Below, piece by piece: positions 10,698 to 22,131 of a stretch of DNA of 64,000 nucleotides. The notes under the pieces are model-generated. The model was not told the DNA's origin, made no database searches, and was given only the letters and a program-made list of their open reading frames with translations. The stretch spans positions 62,001-126,000 of the forward strand of contig WNNJ02000457.1 in NCBI GenBank assembly GCA_012934845.2, read 5' to 3'. The position numbers and the translations under genes are program-made. The DNA is from Pomphorhynchus laevis. Its lineage: Eukaryota > Acanthocephala > Palaeacanthocephala > Echinorhynchida > Pomphorhynchidae. The stretch's first letter is position 1. Each line of letters opens with the position of its first letter.

Positions 10698-11880
10698 TTG
10701 ACAGCTGATCAAAGAAGGGAGGTGGCCGTCACAATGCTTTTAGCAACCCCATCCGATGTGGCCGGCATCAACATTAGTATGTGTGTATTTTTACCTAAAA
10801 AGCATCCGGTCTCTTGTCCGAAAGACCTGTGGCCCATCTCGATTCAAAATTCCCTCGTCTCGATCTACGAAAAAGCGCTTGCGCGTAGAATCCGCGATCA
10901 TTTAAGTAGGCGAAAATTAATCCCACCTGGTTTCCATCGGTTCGTCAAAGGTCACTCGGTCCATTCAGCAGTTGGTGAAGTGCATCAGTTCTGTCGGGAG
11001 AATTGCCATCAACTCGCTGTGGCAGTTTTCCTTGACTTTTCGGCTGCATTTAACCGCATCTCCATACCTTTTGTTATCTCTTCTCTCAGGTCCCTCGGGT
11101 TGCCTGCGAGAATTCTTAACAGGGTGGAGATTCTGCTGTACACCAAGCGATTTTATTATCAAGACGACCCTGATGCGCGTCAGTTCTACCCTATTACGGG
11201 TGTATCTCAAGGTTCACCTCTTTCTCCTATCTTATATCTTGCTGCCTCCATTAATCTATTCAAAATATTTAAACGCGAACAACGTCTTGTGGTGTATGCT
11301 GATGACACCACAGCCCTGTTCTCTGGACACATGTGCAAAGACGTAGTTTCTGACATCAGCCGCTTCTTTTTAAGATTAAAAGACCAGTTACCCGTATCCA
11401 ATCTTATTTTAAACTCTGCCAAATCGCAGGCGGTTGTCTTTCATGGCATTACTGCAACAAAGAAAAAACTTAAGAGATTAGCAATCTCTGCACTCTTCTC
11501 CATATTTGCCTCTGAACCACTCCTACCTTCACAAGTCGAGTAAAATACCTGGGATTCACCGGCGAAAGCTGACCTGAATAGACTAAAACGTATCCTGAAG
11601 AGAGCTAGATGGACTCTGAAACGGGCCCAGCATCTGTCGTTGAATGGGAAAACCCAGGTGTGCCTCTGGGGCGCCTGGGCTATTTCGGGATTAGTCTTCT
11701 TCTCTATAGGACGTCCCCCAGAGCAAAGACTAAGGTTTCTGAAGCTCCTCGTCTCTCGCTTACCCAACATCGTCCGCGCCGATTGGATTCTTCGGGAGGT
11801 GAAATACCCCGGGTGGTTCAATCGGAAAGGGGCGTGCTGGATTGGTTGAGGGCTCAGATCCCCATGGATTTGAGGCCATG
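10698..11880 (+). pseudogene. LINE reverse transcriptase and C-terminal segment
   Basis: An open frame of 281 codons (10698-11543) carries RT motifs: PKDLWPISIQNSLVSIYEK, H-R-F-V-K-G-H-S, V-F-L-D-F-S-A-A-F-N (catalytic Asp), G-V-S-Q-G-S-P-L-S-P and V-Y-A-D-D (catalytic pair). The motif order and wording fit I/Jockey-group enzymes more than CR1. Downstream, in shifted frames, 11570-11850 reads L-N-R-L-K-R-I-L-K-R-A-R-W and FFSIGRPPEQRLRFLK; this is the segment shared with the 3' copies at 19485 and 60470. The upstream part is frame-shifted from the endonuclease. Confidence 0.78.
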
Positions 11881-12050
11881 AAAGTTGGTAATGTCTGGGA
11901 AGAGGAAGAAGCTAAGATTAATTACTATGTCTGAAGATTCTCCGTGTTTACTTTTCATTTATTTATTTACTCTGACTTATTGACGGCTTGTTTATTTATT
12001 TAAAAAAATCTTTATCATTATAGTTATAAAAATATCATAAAGCAATAAAT

Positions 12051-13415
12051 GCGATTACACGCTGCGGCATTTCCAAACTCGGCTGTTATATCACTTGTTT
12101 GAAATACCGCTCAATTTGCAATAGTCACTGATTGAATGATATCTTGACTTTCAAGTTTCTCCGTCCATTCTAAGTAAGGACTCACAAAAACTCATTATAA
12201 GCTCATTATTGTATAAATGCAATACTTGAATTGATATTGTGTACTTGAATTGATAAGGAAGAAAATAATTATTAATTATTTACGAAATTCCTTATCTTAT
12301 AATTATTTTAATTTCATATATTCTTTTAAATAATGAATTTTAAATAATGAATATTAAAAAATGAAATACATCATAAAATGAGATGGCAAACAAACGAGAT
12401 GATCTTTGTTTTACTTTCATTTGCAGTAAAAATTCAGTTATTCAACTAATAGCGAAAATGCCTAGCATTTAAAATATTTTTATTTGCCTAATGAAGACTA
12501 CAAAGAAACGAAAAAGAAATAATACTCCACCTAATCTATATATTTATCACAATTTCTTCGTTCCACTTATCCCTCCCTTTTTCTTCCCGTCTTCTTCCCG
12601 GAAAATGGGTAAAATCTCCAGACATTCAGAATTTTATTAAAGTGTATTAGGCTCTATTATTTAGAGCCTAATATAATCAAAATACTCCAATATATGTATC
12701 CTTCTGCGAATGTTGGTAAACTCGAATAATAGCTAAGCTAGTTAGAAAAAAGAAAATAGAGGAAAAAGAAGATAGAGAATAATAGAAGGGGTAAAATATG
12801 AAGAGGGTTCTCCATGTATTAAGTACTTGTATAATAATCTTATATAATAATAAAATCTTATATAATAATTATTTATTTATTTTTCAATAAAAAATTTATT
12901 GAAAAATTTATTTAGCCAAAAGACTAACCCAAGACAGAAAAAGATCAACTTAATGGGTATGTTTTTGAAAGCCAGGAAATTGGTGACGGAAGCGATATCT
13001 TCAGGCTATTTCAAACATTTACTGCCTGTTCAGACAGTCTGCAAAAATTTCGCAGCTAACCTGGCGATTTTTTAAACAGCATCATACAATGGTCTCGCAA
13101 TCTCGTATTTTCTCGAAATCTAACATTTATTTTTATTATTTATTAATTATCTAAACTTTATTTAGCATTATTTTTAATTAATAAATAATATAAAATTCGT
13201 AAACTCAGTTAGCTGATATGAATCGTATACTTTTTTTATTAATCAATTCGTAAAAATTGAATTAAAAAAGCTTTCTGTTACATAAATCTATTATATCGCA
13301 TTATATCATATCATAAATCAGAACAAAAAATTTTAACAATATAATTGTGTATATTATCTCTCAAAAATTTTGTGATAAAAAATGTTTTATTACCCTTCAC
13401 TGATAAATTCTGGAA
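12051..13415. other. AT-rich non-coding region
   Basis: No element or gene was recognised with confidence. Bases 12900-13075 are less AT-rich and open in two frames (one from the ATG near 12957, 38 codons), but no family similarity was seen. Near 13140-13265 lies a copy of the AT-rich repeat that also occurs at 28300-28400 and 29064-29170, sharing ACTCAGTTAGCTGAT and the following ATTAATCAATTCGTAAAAA-like tract. Confidence 0.5.
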
Positions 13416-13750
13416 GTATTTAAAGTTATTTACAATACAATCTAAAATAAATACAATGACTTACTGACAGCATTAACTTTTAATACTTACAAAAGAAGAG
13501 AGATTTATCATCGATACCCAGCTGTTTCAAGATAGGATTGCACATTTCTCTGGAGTCAGAAAAGATACCCTCTGGTCGCGGATTCCTAGTCCTCATTGAT
13601 TTTTAGAACTATCAAACGAATCAAATCTCGAATCAAACGACTATCACGAATCAAACGACTATATACAAATGGGTCGGAAAAAACAAAAGTCTCAAGTTTC
13701 CAACCATGTCGCGTCCAACACTGATGGTAGAGATGTTTCCAATGGATCTG

Positions 13751-15091
13751 AAGGACCCCACCCTTCCTTCTAGCTATCACCCCATTTCACTACTCCCTAC
13801 TCTTTCAAAGCTCTTAGAACGCCTCATCTTAATACAAATCAACGCTTATCTCTCCTCATCCAATCTGTACCCTCCTTTCCAATCCGCTTTCCGCTCTAAT
13901 CACTCGACAGAAATCGCATGCATAAAAGTGTACAACGACTTACTCATTTCTCGAGACAAGGCTCTATATAGTGTTCTCATCTCCCTCGACCTCTCCTCCG
14001 CATTCGACATTGTCGACCACTCCGTCCTCCTTTCTCGCCTTCGTTATGATTACGGCTTTTCTTCCTCCTCCGTAGCATGGTTCGCCTCATATCTATCCGA
14101 CCGTTCCTTTCGCGTCTGTTCTAATTCATCATCCTCCCCTCCCATCCCTATTTTTTGCGGGGTCCCACAAGGTTCAGTCCTAGGTCCCCTGCTTTTCTCT
14201 CTTTTGCTTGGCGATCTCTCTCCATTTATCAAACCTTACTCCTTTAACGTCATGCAATACGCCGATGACATTCTAATCTATGCTCATGCACCCGCACATC
14301 GCATACACGATATCGGCATTTCTGCCTCCAACTGTCTTTCTTCTATCTACAAACGTCTCTCCAATCTCCATCTCGTTCTAAACCCCGAAAAGTCCAAAAT
14401 AATGTGGATCCTTCCCCGTAAACCAAACATATCTCCTCCCATTGTATCTTTTGCCTCATCGATCATCCCTATAGTCCACAATCTCACTTTCTTAGGCTTC
14501 CATTTCGATGATCACCTTTCCCTTAAACCCTTCGTCCGTGACAAGGTCCGCTCGTCTAACTTAATTCTCCGTGACATCCGCCGTATCCGCCCCCTTATCG
14601 ACTTCCGTTCTTGTATGTCTCTTCTTTCATCGCTTCTTTTACCTAAAATCGATTACTGCCTTAGCCTTTTCGCCAATTCTCCAAACTTCATCATCCTACC
14701 ATTACAACGAATAATCAACACCGCCGTTCGAGTGCTCTTTCGTCTCCGTCGCTTCGACCACACATCCACATATTTTGCCCAACTCTCCTGGCCCACCATC
14801 CACATCCGCATCAAACTCCGCCTTCTTCTCGTTACTTTTCGTCTCATCGCTGTCGGCTCCCCATCGTTCATCAACCTTCCTTTCTTAGACGATATTCGTC
14901 CCACCTCGCTATCGCTTCGTTCCTGTCATACCCTCTTACTCCACGTTCCTAATTACTCCAACAACTACGGTCTCCGATCCTTCCTTGTCGCCGCCTCACT
15001 CGCCTGGAATCAACTCCCTCTCGACGTCCGCCGCGCTCCCTCCTTTATCACATTCAAACACCTCCTCCGTTCACACCTTCTCGACACCTGA
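13751..15091 (+). CDS. L2-like LINE reverse transcriptase, partial, open
   Basis: About 446 codons are open to the TGA at 15089. Motifs: Y-H-P-I-S-L-L-P-T-L-S-K-L-L-E-R, QSAFRSNHSTEIACIKVYND, S-L-D-L-S-S-A-F-D (catalytic Asp), C-G-V-P-Q-G-S-V-L-G-P-L-L-F and Q-Y-A-D-D-I-L-I-Y (catalytic pair, 14258-14269). The S-A-F-R-S-N-H-S-T-E and D-L-S-S-A-F-D-I-V-D-H wording is typical of the CR1/L2 superfamily. The C-terminal half continues to the natural stop without a break. The endonuclease and N-terminal RT are missing through 5' truncation, so it cannot move alone. Confidence 0.85.
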   Translation, partial: KDPTLPSSYHPISLLPTLSKLLERLILIQINAYLSSSNLYPPFQSAFRSNHSTEIACIKVYNDLLISRDKALYSVLISLDLSSAFDIVDHSVLLSRLRYDYGFSSSSVAWFASYLSDRSFRVCSNSSSSPPIPIFCGVPQGSVLGPLLFSLLLGDLSPFIKPYSFNVMQYADDILIYAHAPAHRIHDIGISASNCLSSIYKRLSNLHLVLNPEKSKIMWILPRKPNISPPIVSFASSIIPIVHNLTFLGFHFDDHLSLKPFVRDKVRSSNLILRDIRRIRPLIDFRSCMSLLSSLLLPKIDYCLSLFANSPNFIILPLQRIINTAVRVLFRLRRFDHTSTYFAQLSWPTIHIRIKLRLLLVTFRLIAVGSPSFINLPFLDDIRPTSLSLRSCHTLLLHVPNYSNNYGLRSFLVAASLAWNQLPLDVRRAPSFITFKHLLRSHLLDT

Positions 15092-15166
15092 TTCACAGTT
15101 TTGTTTTGTTGTGGTCATGTAAGCGTGCGCTGGCACGCATTTGCCACGTTAAAATAAATCCTTTTT
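13751..15166 (+). mobile_element. L2-like LINE, 5'-truncated, nested in CR1-B (L2-A)
   Basis: The element starts inside its reverse transcriptase and ends with a short 3' untranslated tail (...GTTAAAATAAATCCTTTTTT). A 7-bp direct repeat, ATCTGAA (13744-13750 and about 15167-15174), flanks it and fits a target-site duplication; joining the flanks restores the host ORF1 frame. A second copy at 22946-24167 is nearly identical over about 980 shared bases (I count fewer than ten differences by eye). The codon use is C-rich, unlike its surroundings. Confidence 0.85.
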
Positions 15167-16381
15167 TATCTGAACAACAAGTCCTTTGATCAAACAATGA
15201 TTGTCACACGTGGGTAAGTATTTGCACTTCAGAATCCCAGGCATATTGCCCTGCAGACAACGAATTCTACTGTGGCTACTGTTCTGCTAAGATGATAAAT
15301 ACGATGAAGAGTGAAATAGAGAGAGTCTTAAGACAAATATAGTCTCCATAAAATATAATCCGCTAACTCAAGACAAATATATTGAAACTATCTGGCAATG
15401 CAGCGATGTCCACACATGCCTCTTCGTCTTGTAATAAGTTTCAACCTCGATGGCCAATTCTTCCGCATTCGATTGCCTCTAAGAATGCCATATCTCCCAT
15501 ATCTTCTACAGGTATTACTATGCATCCTTCAATTTTGCCCAATCAATCAGCTCAATCTTCTGATGTTACTGTCATCGACCATTTGCAACCCAGTATTTCT
15601 TTGGTCGTATCAGATAAATCACCTTACATTTCTACCCCTCATTGCACTTCTACCTTATCATCAGATAGCCCACGTGGTATTGGTTCCCTTGTAAATTTAG
15701 CTCAGCTACCAGTTCCTACGTCACACCGCCCAAATTTACAGCTGACTTCAATCTCACCATCTTCGTCACAGAATACCGCTCCTAATAGTGATAGAGTTCC
15801 TTCTAATTCTAACCCTTTGCGCACACTCTCTGATAGGGCTCACTGTGACCTTATTGCAAACCTCATCGAGTCATCTGCCGTTAACAATGACTTACGTCTT
15901 CAGCATGATGTCAATGCAGTTAAATCAATCCTCTCATGTGTTTTGTAAAACTGCTATGCCACAGTTCGAAAGGATTTGCGTGTAGTAAATTTATTTCGCC
16001 TTATTAAAAATGAATCAGATAATCGACCTCGTTTACTCAAAGTTGTTCTTGCCTCCACCGTAATGAGCTCACTTATACTACGAAACAGTCATCTTCTAAG
16101 AGGTATGAGTATTCGTCTTTTGAAAGATTTATCTCCATAGGACAGATAAAGTTGTTTACTGCCAAACGTGAGATGGCCGAGCGTCGAATGAATGGTGAAG
16201 AAAATCTTATAATCCGAAATTTTCAGGTTGTGCGACGCAGAGTCTCCACTCGATTTTTTATCAACAGCTCTCGAGACATTTCGTTACAGGATATCGAACG
16301 TCTCTGTGTCGCACACATTCCCAACTCAACTGTAGACTCTGTAACTCGCTACTAACGGTCAATCATCCGGATTTATCCTCG

Positions 16382-19215
16382 TTGTTCGATTGTATGAATT
16401 CTCAAAAATCGAATGTCCACAAGTTTCCCTGTACATCTACCAAAGCTGGCCTTTACATACTCTATTCAAATGTTTTGAGTTTGTTTAACAAGTTAGATGA
16501 AATCAAAGCAATAGTACATCATGAAAATCTCGACATGCTGTTTTTTACTGAAACTTGGTTGAATTGTTATATTCTGGATTCTGAAGTCGGTATTCACGGT
16601 TATACGATAGTTCGCTGTGATCGAAAAATCTCTAGAGGTGGCGGTGTAGCTGCTTATATACGCGACAATCTTGTTTATAACGTAATAGAGTCGTGTTCTG
16701 ATGATTATGGAAATGAGCTTTTGTGGAATTGAAGTGACGGAGGAACGAGGTAAGGTCTATCGCATTTGTATTGTTTATCGTAGTCCTCGATCAAAAACAC
16801 CGCTCATCATCAAGTCGTTGAAACATCACTGTTCTGGCGATGTGGATACCTTAATCTGCCGAGATCTTAACACTCCAAATATCGATTGGGTCTCTTATAC
16901 CGCGATCCAGGGGTGTGATGAAGAATTATCAGCCTTACTTGATATTCAATGAGCTCACACTCTGTCAGCTTGTCCATTGTAATACTCGTATCCGTAATAA
17001 AGTCATTCCCTGCTAGATTTATGCCTATTACCAATGATTCTGTCGTTGAGTCATTAAGTTGCGGTCCGCCATTAGGCTCCAGCGATCACTGCACTTTACG
17101 TATCACCTTACCTAATCATATTTCGCGTCTGGTCAATTTAAAAAAATGATTGGTGTTATGAATGCGGATTGCGATACAATTAATGAAATGCTGAGCTAGT
17201 AAGATGGCCTTGTGCTAGAACAGTCGGTGTTCATGTGGCCTGGTCGTTCCTCCACACAACATTGATTAATCTACTTCACGCCTTTTCCCCTTGCGTAACA
17301 CGTAAACCACCATCCTCCAAACCCAAATGGTTTGACAGTGAGTTGAAGCGAGCTGTCAGAGAACGTGATCATGCATTCCTACTATTTAAGCGTGGACTCG
17401 GATCCTTCAGATTTTATACTACCATTCGCAATAGGGTGACTTCTCTTAAGTCAGAAGAAACATCAATTCATTGCTGCCATATGTTCCTTGTCTCATGTCG
17501 ATCAAAAGAGACTTTTTCAACTACTTGGCAACCGTAAGAGGGTATCTTCGTCAATCAACTGTCTGGTTGATGGTGATCGAAAATCGGTTTCTCCTCTTTC
17601 CATTGCCAATATCCTTGCCAAGAACATTTGTCTCTTGTCGCAATCGATTTTCCCTATGTGACTATAACATTACGATAGACAATTCTTCTCTCCAGTACCA
17701 GGATTCTAACCTCTACTTTGACCCGCTCGATGTTCTTAATATCTTATCGAAGCTACCGGCTAAAAATAGTTCAGGTCCTGATGGTATTCCTAGTATATTA
17801 TTACGCAAAGTTGCATCGAATATATATCTTCCGCTTTTTGATATTTACTATTGGTCCTTGAGAACTGGCATAATCCCAGATATGTGGAAGAGAGCATTAG
17901 TCATTCCAGTTTTCAAAAAGGGGGATAAGGTAAATCCTCAAAATTATCGGCCAATAAGTTTGACGTGTATTGCTTGCAAGGTGATGGAGAAACTGATCCT
18001 GAGGTATGTATCTTCTCATTTGGACAAATTCAATATTTTATCTAATAAACAGCATGGGTTTAGAAAACATCACTCTACTTCAACTAATCTAACATTAGCA
18101 CGCGAAAGCTGGGCCGATTTTGTCGAACAGGGGGTGCCGGTTGATGTCGTCTTTATTGATTTGTCCAAAGCTTTTGATCGGGTCGTTCATCCAATTTTAC
18201 TGTGGAAACTTGGAAATTACGGATTCTCAAAGCACGTTTGTCTCTGGATACGTGAATTCTTGAGTAGACGTTCCTTTGCTGTGCGAGTTGGTGAGTCTCT
18301 TTCTGAATGGTTTTATCTCACTCAAGGTGTTCCACAAGACTGTATCCTTAGTCCCACTTTGTTTAATATCTACATCAACGAAATCGCTAAAAATGTTACA
18401 TGCCAGTGCCTATTATACGCCGATGACATGAAACTGTGGTGCCATTTATTTCGTGGAGTTCTAGCTCTCCCCTACTACAATCAGATTTGGATAAAGTTAG
18501 TAGTTGGTGTTCATCACACGGCTTAGTAATCAATGTTAGTAAATGTCGACATATGAGAATTGGTCAATCCCGATTACCTTCCCCTTCTTATCAATTCAGC
18601 TCAACAGTTATCGAATCAGTAAATCACTTTACTGATCTAGGTGTTGTTATCTCCTCCAATTTGAAATCTCGTCTTCATTGTTCTGCGATTATTGCAAAAT
18701 GCCGTAGAATTTTAGGATTTCTTCATCGAAACTTTAGACGACTTGAGCCAAAGACTTTACGCGTTGTATATTTGAGTCTCTTAAAATCACATATGCTCTA
18801 TGCATCTCACGCGACACACCCTCAACTGAAATCAGAATTGAGTGAATTCGACAACATTTTGAGAAGAGCCACGCACTTGGTTCCGGCAACTCGCTCCATT
18901 CCTTATCCAGTTAGACTAGAGACGTTGGGTATAAGATCTATTGAATGCGATCTGTTGATTACAGATCTTACACTAGTGTGGATGTCGCTGCGCGTACCTA
19001 ACCATCTGTGTAAGCAGCTGTTCTGTCTTCGTGAATCCTCAATGTTACGTGGACACGAGCTATGTTTGAAGCATCGCTCAAAGCATCGAACAAATTGCAC
19101 GACAGTGATGGATCGCGTCTGTAAACGATGGAATGGATTATCACCTGGTGTAATCAACAGCTCTTCTGCTGTGCAATTCAAAGAACGCCTTAAGCTTGAC
19201 CTCGTGAACTCTTGA
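16382..19215 (+). pseudogene. CR1-B ORF2 (endonuclease-RT), frame-shifted
   Basis: Endonuclease pieces: 16382-16732 (L-Y-S-N-V-L-S-L-F-N-K-L-D-E, F-T-E-T-W-L-N), 16701-16952 (N-T-P-N-I-D-W), 16949-17149 (G-S-S-D-H) and 17235-17537. The RT spans 17471-18526 with NYRPISLTCIACKVMEKL, QHGFRKHHST, D-L-S-K-A-F-D, G-V-P-Q-D-C-I-L-S-P (family G-V-P-Q-G) and L-Y-A-D-D-M. The C-terminal part is 18436-19215, with L-R-G-H-E-L-C-L-K. Catalytic residues survive but at least five frameshifts separate the pieces. The wording is close to CR1-A but clearly a different subfamily. Confidence 0.85.
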
Positions 19216-19484
19216 TGTTTTTTTTTGTATTTTTTCTGTTTTTTTTATTCGATGTGATGCTTCCTTACGAGCTTCAGCTACCTTGGAAGTCGACATATAA
19301 TAATAAATCATATTATATATTACTTATGTTATTATTTTGTCAATAATTAATACCCAAATATTTATATAATTTCTCGTGTTTCGACGACGATATATGCAAA
19401 TAATTAGGACCTAATGATGCAATAATATTAATTTTCATAAATCGAAAAATTAACCGCTTTAAAAGCAAAACAAGTTTACCAACA

Positions 19485-19720
19485 AAGCACTTGGGCTATC
19501 TCGAGATTAGTCTTCTTTTCTAAAGGACGTCCTCAAAGCAAAGACTAAGGTTTCTTAAGCTCCTTGTCTCTCGTTTACGCCTTGATTGAATTATTCAGGG
19601 GGTGAAAGACTCCGGGTGGTTCAGTCGAAGAGCGGCGTGTTGGATTAGCTGTAGGGCTCAGATTCCGCTGGACTTGAGGCCGTGAGTCAAGTAGGGAGAC
19701 TAACAATGTCATTATCGATT
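19485..19720 (+). mobile_element. 3' fragment of the I/Jockey-group LINE
   Basis: Bases 19490-19685 match 11680-11880 of the near-full-length copy (shared GGGCTATCTCGAGATTAGTC-like start and a GGGCTCAGATTCC...GACTTGAGGCCGTGA-like end). Only the C-terminal codons and 3' end are present, as expected for a 5'-truncated insertion. The interval 19307-19484 between it and CR1-B is plain AT-rich sequence. Confidence 0.75.
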
Positions 19721-20339
19721 TGTTTTCGTCTAGATTTTTTGCTTCTCTGTTCTTTGTTTTCTGTCGATTAACCTTATGTTTAGTTATTTATGAAAACCCT
19801 TATTTATTGTCACACAAATTCCTTATCATCCGGCTGCAAACGATCAATTTGAAAAGTATAACAATGTTATTTCGAAAGCGGTTCAATTGTGATTACACGG
19901 ACTGTCATTTGATGTTGAGAAGTTACAAAGTGTACTCCACTAGGAAAATAAAAACCGAAAAAAAAATAAAAACAATAAAAATAAAACCGAAATATTGTTT
20001 TAACAAATGTTCTGTCGGCAGATGCCTTTTCTTCTTTCAACAATAATGTGGACCGACATCCTCGACTCTTTTTCAAATTTACCATTACGTTATTATTTTA
20101 TTCAAAGATCAAATATGGTTGAAGATATTATATCCACAAGATATTTATCAAGGTGTCCTCCTGACGCATTCAGATGTAATAATAACAACTTTGAACAATA
20201 CCTCGAATAAGTCAATCCTACAAGAGTATCTCAAAGCCCGAATGAGTGTTGCGAAAGTAATAATTATATTTTATGCCAACAAGAAACGGAAGTGAAATGT
20301 GAAACAACAAATATATATTGTTTACTTTTTCCTAGCTTC
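19721..20339. other. AT-rich region with an unassigned Cys-bearing open stretch
   Basis: From about 20028 a frame is open to 20208, with R-C-P-P-D-A-F-R-C-N-N-N. After its stop, the same frame gives N-E-C-C-E-S-N-N-Y-I-L-C-Q-Q-E-T and K-C-E-T-T-N-I-Y-C. Cysteine spacing is suggestive of an extracellular domain but I recognise no family. A stretch of A-rich sequence at 19945-19990 and an AG preceded by TTCTGTCGGC (20018-20029) could be a splice acceptor. Confidence that this is coding is low. Confidence 0.25.
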
Positions 20340-21365
20340 ATATGGGCACATTTATCAAAGTTCAATATCATACCCGTAGCTACACTATATTTGTTTATTC
20401 GATCAAGGTCGTCCTATATGGACCGGCAAAACGTAAGATTGATATTAACAGACTAAAGGTTGAGGTCATCCGCAAAAGCCGAGTAGGGTTCTGGATTCTT
20501 AACAGCAAGTCATTAAAGTGAACAATAAAGAAAATAGGACCGGGTATAGTACATAGCGGAACTCCACAATTTACACGTTTTGGGAAGATAAATGGCTTCC
20601 AACTCTAACACTAAAAAATCTATTTCGGAGAAAATCTCCGATCCACCTACACAGCAACAAAGAAACTTAACAATGAGAAAACAAGCTAAACAAACTTTGA
20701 TGTGGAACTCAATCGTGTGTTCTCGAAAAGTCAATAAAAATTACTTCAATTAAATTGCCAAAACTAAGTGCCTCCGTCCACATTTCGCGATCAGTTAGTA
20801 AATTAGACAGACATTATCTACCGTGACGGAATCCGTGCTGAGAAGACGCTATTACTCTATGAGTGTTTAAGTGACTTTAGATTCTACGAGCGACTAATCT
20901 TTCAAGAACTTTGCACATAGAACTCGTCAGGCTTATTGGTTTATAATCACTACAAGAAGTCACAATGGCTTTTTTGGAACAGCAACAATAATCGCAGATT
21001 TCCACAAGTCAAGCAAACATCCAATGGTAAGACTATTCTGAAATATATAGACACGAAAATGGCCAAGTAGTTTGATAAGATCTTAGTAGAAATTGAGATA
21101 TATCATTAGGACCGAAGTCACTATACTGATTGACACGAGCAAGAGTAACTTTGACTTCCTCGGCGGATATTGGAAGAAAACAGGGAATTTGTGGTATTGG
21201 ATAGCCATACCAAGTAAATGGTAAGTTTGAAGAAATCGATGGTAACGAAAATGATAAGCAAGACTTATCATCGAGACCGAAAACAAAATAATGCGTTTAC
21301 TCAAAACATTGTTATGATCAAGCTTCTCAAACCATTCGTCCTCGGCCTTTCTTTGGATCAAGGTA
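20340..21365 (-). pseudogene. CR1-like LINE RT relic
   Basis: On the minus strand, in several frames: GPNDISQFLL near 21100, L-E-R-L-V-A-R-R-I then S-S-Q-H-G-F-R-H-G-R (about 20910-20830), N-C-G-V-P-L-C-T-I-P-G-P-I-F-F-I-V-H-F-N-D-L (about 20570-20510), F-A-D-D-L-N-L and I-L-N-F-D-K-C-A-H-M (about 20480-20340). These match the RT of the CR1 copies here, closest to the fragment at 40270-40690 (both have Q-H-G-F-R-H-G-R). Many stops; both ends truncated. Confidence 0.7.
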
Positions 21366-21565
21366 ATTGTTTAAAATAATGGATATACTGGTATATGCGT
21401 TTCAAAACTTTTATTAGTCTCTTAGCCAAATCAATAACTTGCAAAAACTCGATATACTCATAAGTAGATCATCTTCTATATTCGAACTGATTGATGTAAT
21501 ACCTACGATGCTGCTATAGAAATACATTTCACAAGCCAGCACGCAATGTATTTCTACGCCACCAA

Positions 21566-22075
21566 TTGCATAGTTTACGACAACAGCAAGATCAAACTAT
21601 TGCCCAATTTATACGTTCATTAGAATCTCTTGGAAAACAAGTTGCTTTTGAAGCAGTATCAGCTGAAAAACATCGAAATTACTTTATGCGTGATATTTTT
21701 GTTGCCGCCATTTCGTCGCGAGCAATTCGAAAACGCCTGACAGTTTCAAACATTCCGTAAAGAAGACACTTACAATCACGCACGTGTAATTGAGTCAGCG
21801 CTCAGTCAAGCAATGCATTTCAATCCTATTAATTTACCATCGCCTCAATTATCCAATGAACCCTAAACAATCAATGAGGTGATCGCTAAAACAGCTATTG
21901 AGTCTACGGAGGGGCGATTCGTTGATGGATGTGCTGCAGTACAATTTTATTCTAAATGCTATTTTTGTGGCAATGCGAGACATCCGCAAACTCTGTTCCA
22001 GCACGAGACGTTATTTGTCCAAAGTGCAATAAAAAGGGCATTTCGCAAAAGTATGCAGAGCTAAAAATGCAACAT
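21566..22075 (+). pseudogene. Gypsy Gag: capsid and zinc-knuckle remnants
   Basis: Bases 21566-21760 encode a capsid-like helix-rich piece with L-R-Q-Q-Q-D-Q-T-I-A-Q-F-I, typical of Ty3/Gypsy Gag. Near 21950-22070, in shifted frames, are C-Y-F-C-G-N-A-R-H-P and C-P-K-C-N-K-K-G-H-like CCHC knuckles. Frames change at least twice between them, so no complete protein is made. Stops at 21758 and 21864 also break the region. Confidence 0.7.
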
Positions 22076-22131
22076 CGTTTGATGTTATAGCAACTAGCAT
22101 TTGTGAAAATCTTCATACACTACAACATAGT

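Larger units (their letters stand above)
8061..12050 (+). mobile_element. I/Jockey-group LINE, near full length but decayed
   Basis: Gag-like ORF1 (8061-9453), AP-type endonuclease (9462 onward), reverse transcriptase (10698-11543) and a C-terminal segment (to about 11880) lie in order on the plus strand, with a 3' untranslated part to about 12050. Frameshifts and stops break each part. The base composition is clearly more GC-rich than the surroundings. The 3' end recurs at 19485-19720 (+) and 60470-60665 (-), which identifies a family. A perfect palindrome at 9021-9094 and a smaller one at 8340-8364 disturb ORF1. Confidence 0.8.
13669..16355 (+). pseudogene. CR1-B ORF1, split by the L2-like insertion
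   Basis: The start reads M-G-R-K-K-Q-K-S-Q-V-S-N (13669), comparable with the basic start of CR1-A ORF1. After the insertion the same frame continues with one TGA stop and reaches C-H-T-W-V-S-I-C...Y-C-G-Y-C-S-A-K (about 15210-15295), the ORF1 zinc-finger region. The polar middle part is 15382-15948, ending in a TAA. The C-terminal domain (16152-16355) contains M-A-E-R-R-M-N-G-E-E-N-L and I-R-N-F-Q-V-V-R-R-R, matching CR1-A. A short duplication with AAGACAAATATA lies near 15333-15380. Non-functional. Confidence 0.78.
13420..19306 (+). mobile_element. CR1-like LINE, decayed, carrying a nested L2-like LINE (CR1-B)
   Basis: A 5' leader similar to that of CR1-A (near 13430-13480) is followed by an ORF1 start at 13669. 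The L2-like insertion spans 13751-15166, then ORF1 resumes (to about 16340). ORF2 runs 16382-19215 and the 3' end carries an ATAATAATAAAT tail near 19297-19308. ORF2 is broken into at least six frames. The arrangement is the same as in CR1-A, so the copy was full length when it inserted. The nested LINE is younger than CR1-B. Confidence 0.82.

Noticed and set aside
11441-11821. 126-codon minus-strand frame and its plus-strand neighbours
   Set aside because: Antisense or shifted frames over the C-terminal part of the I-group LINE.
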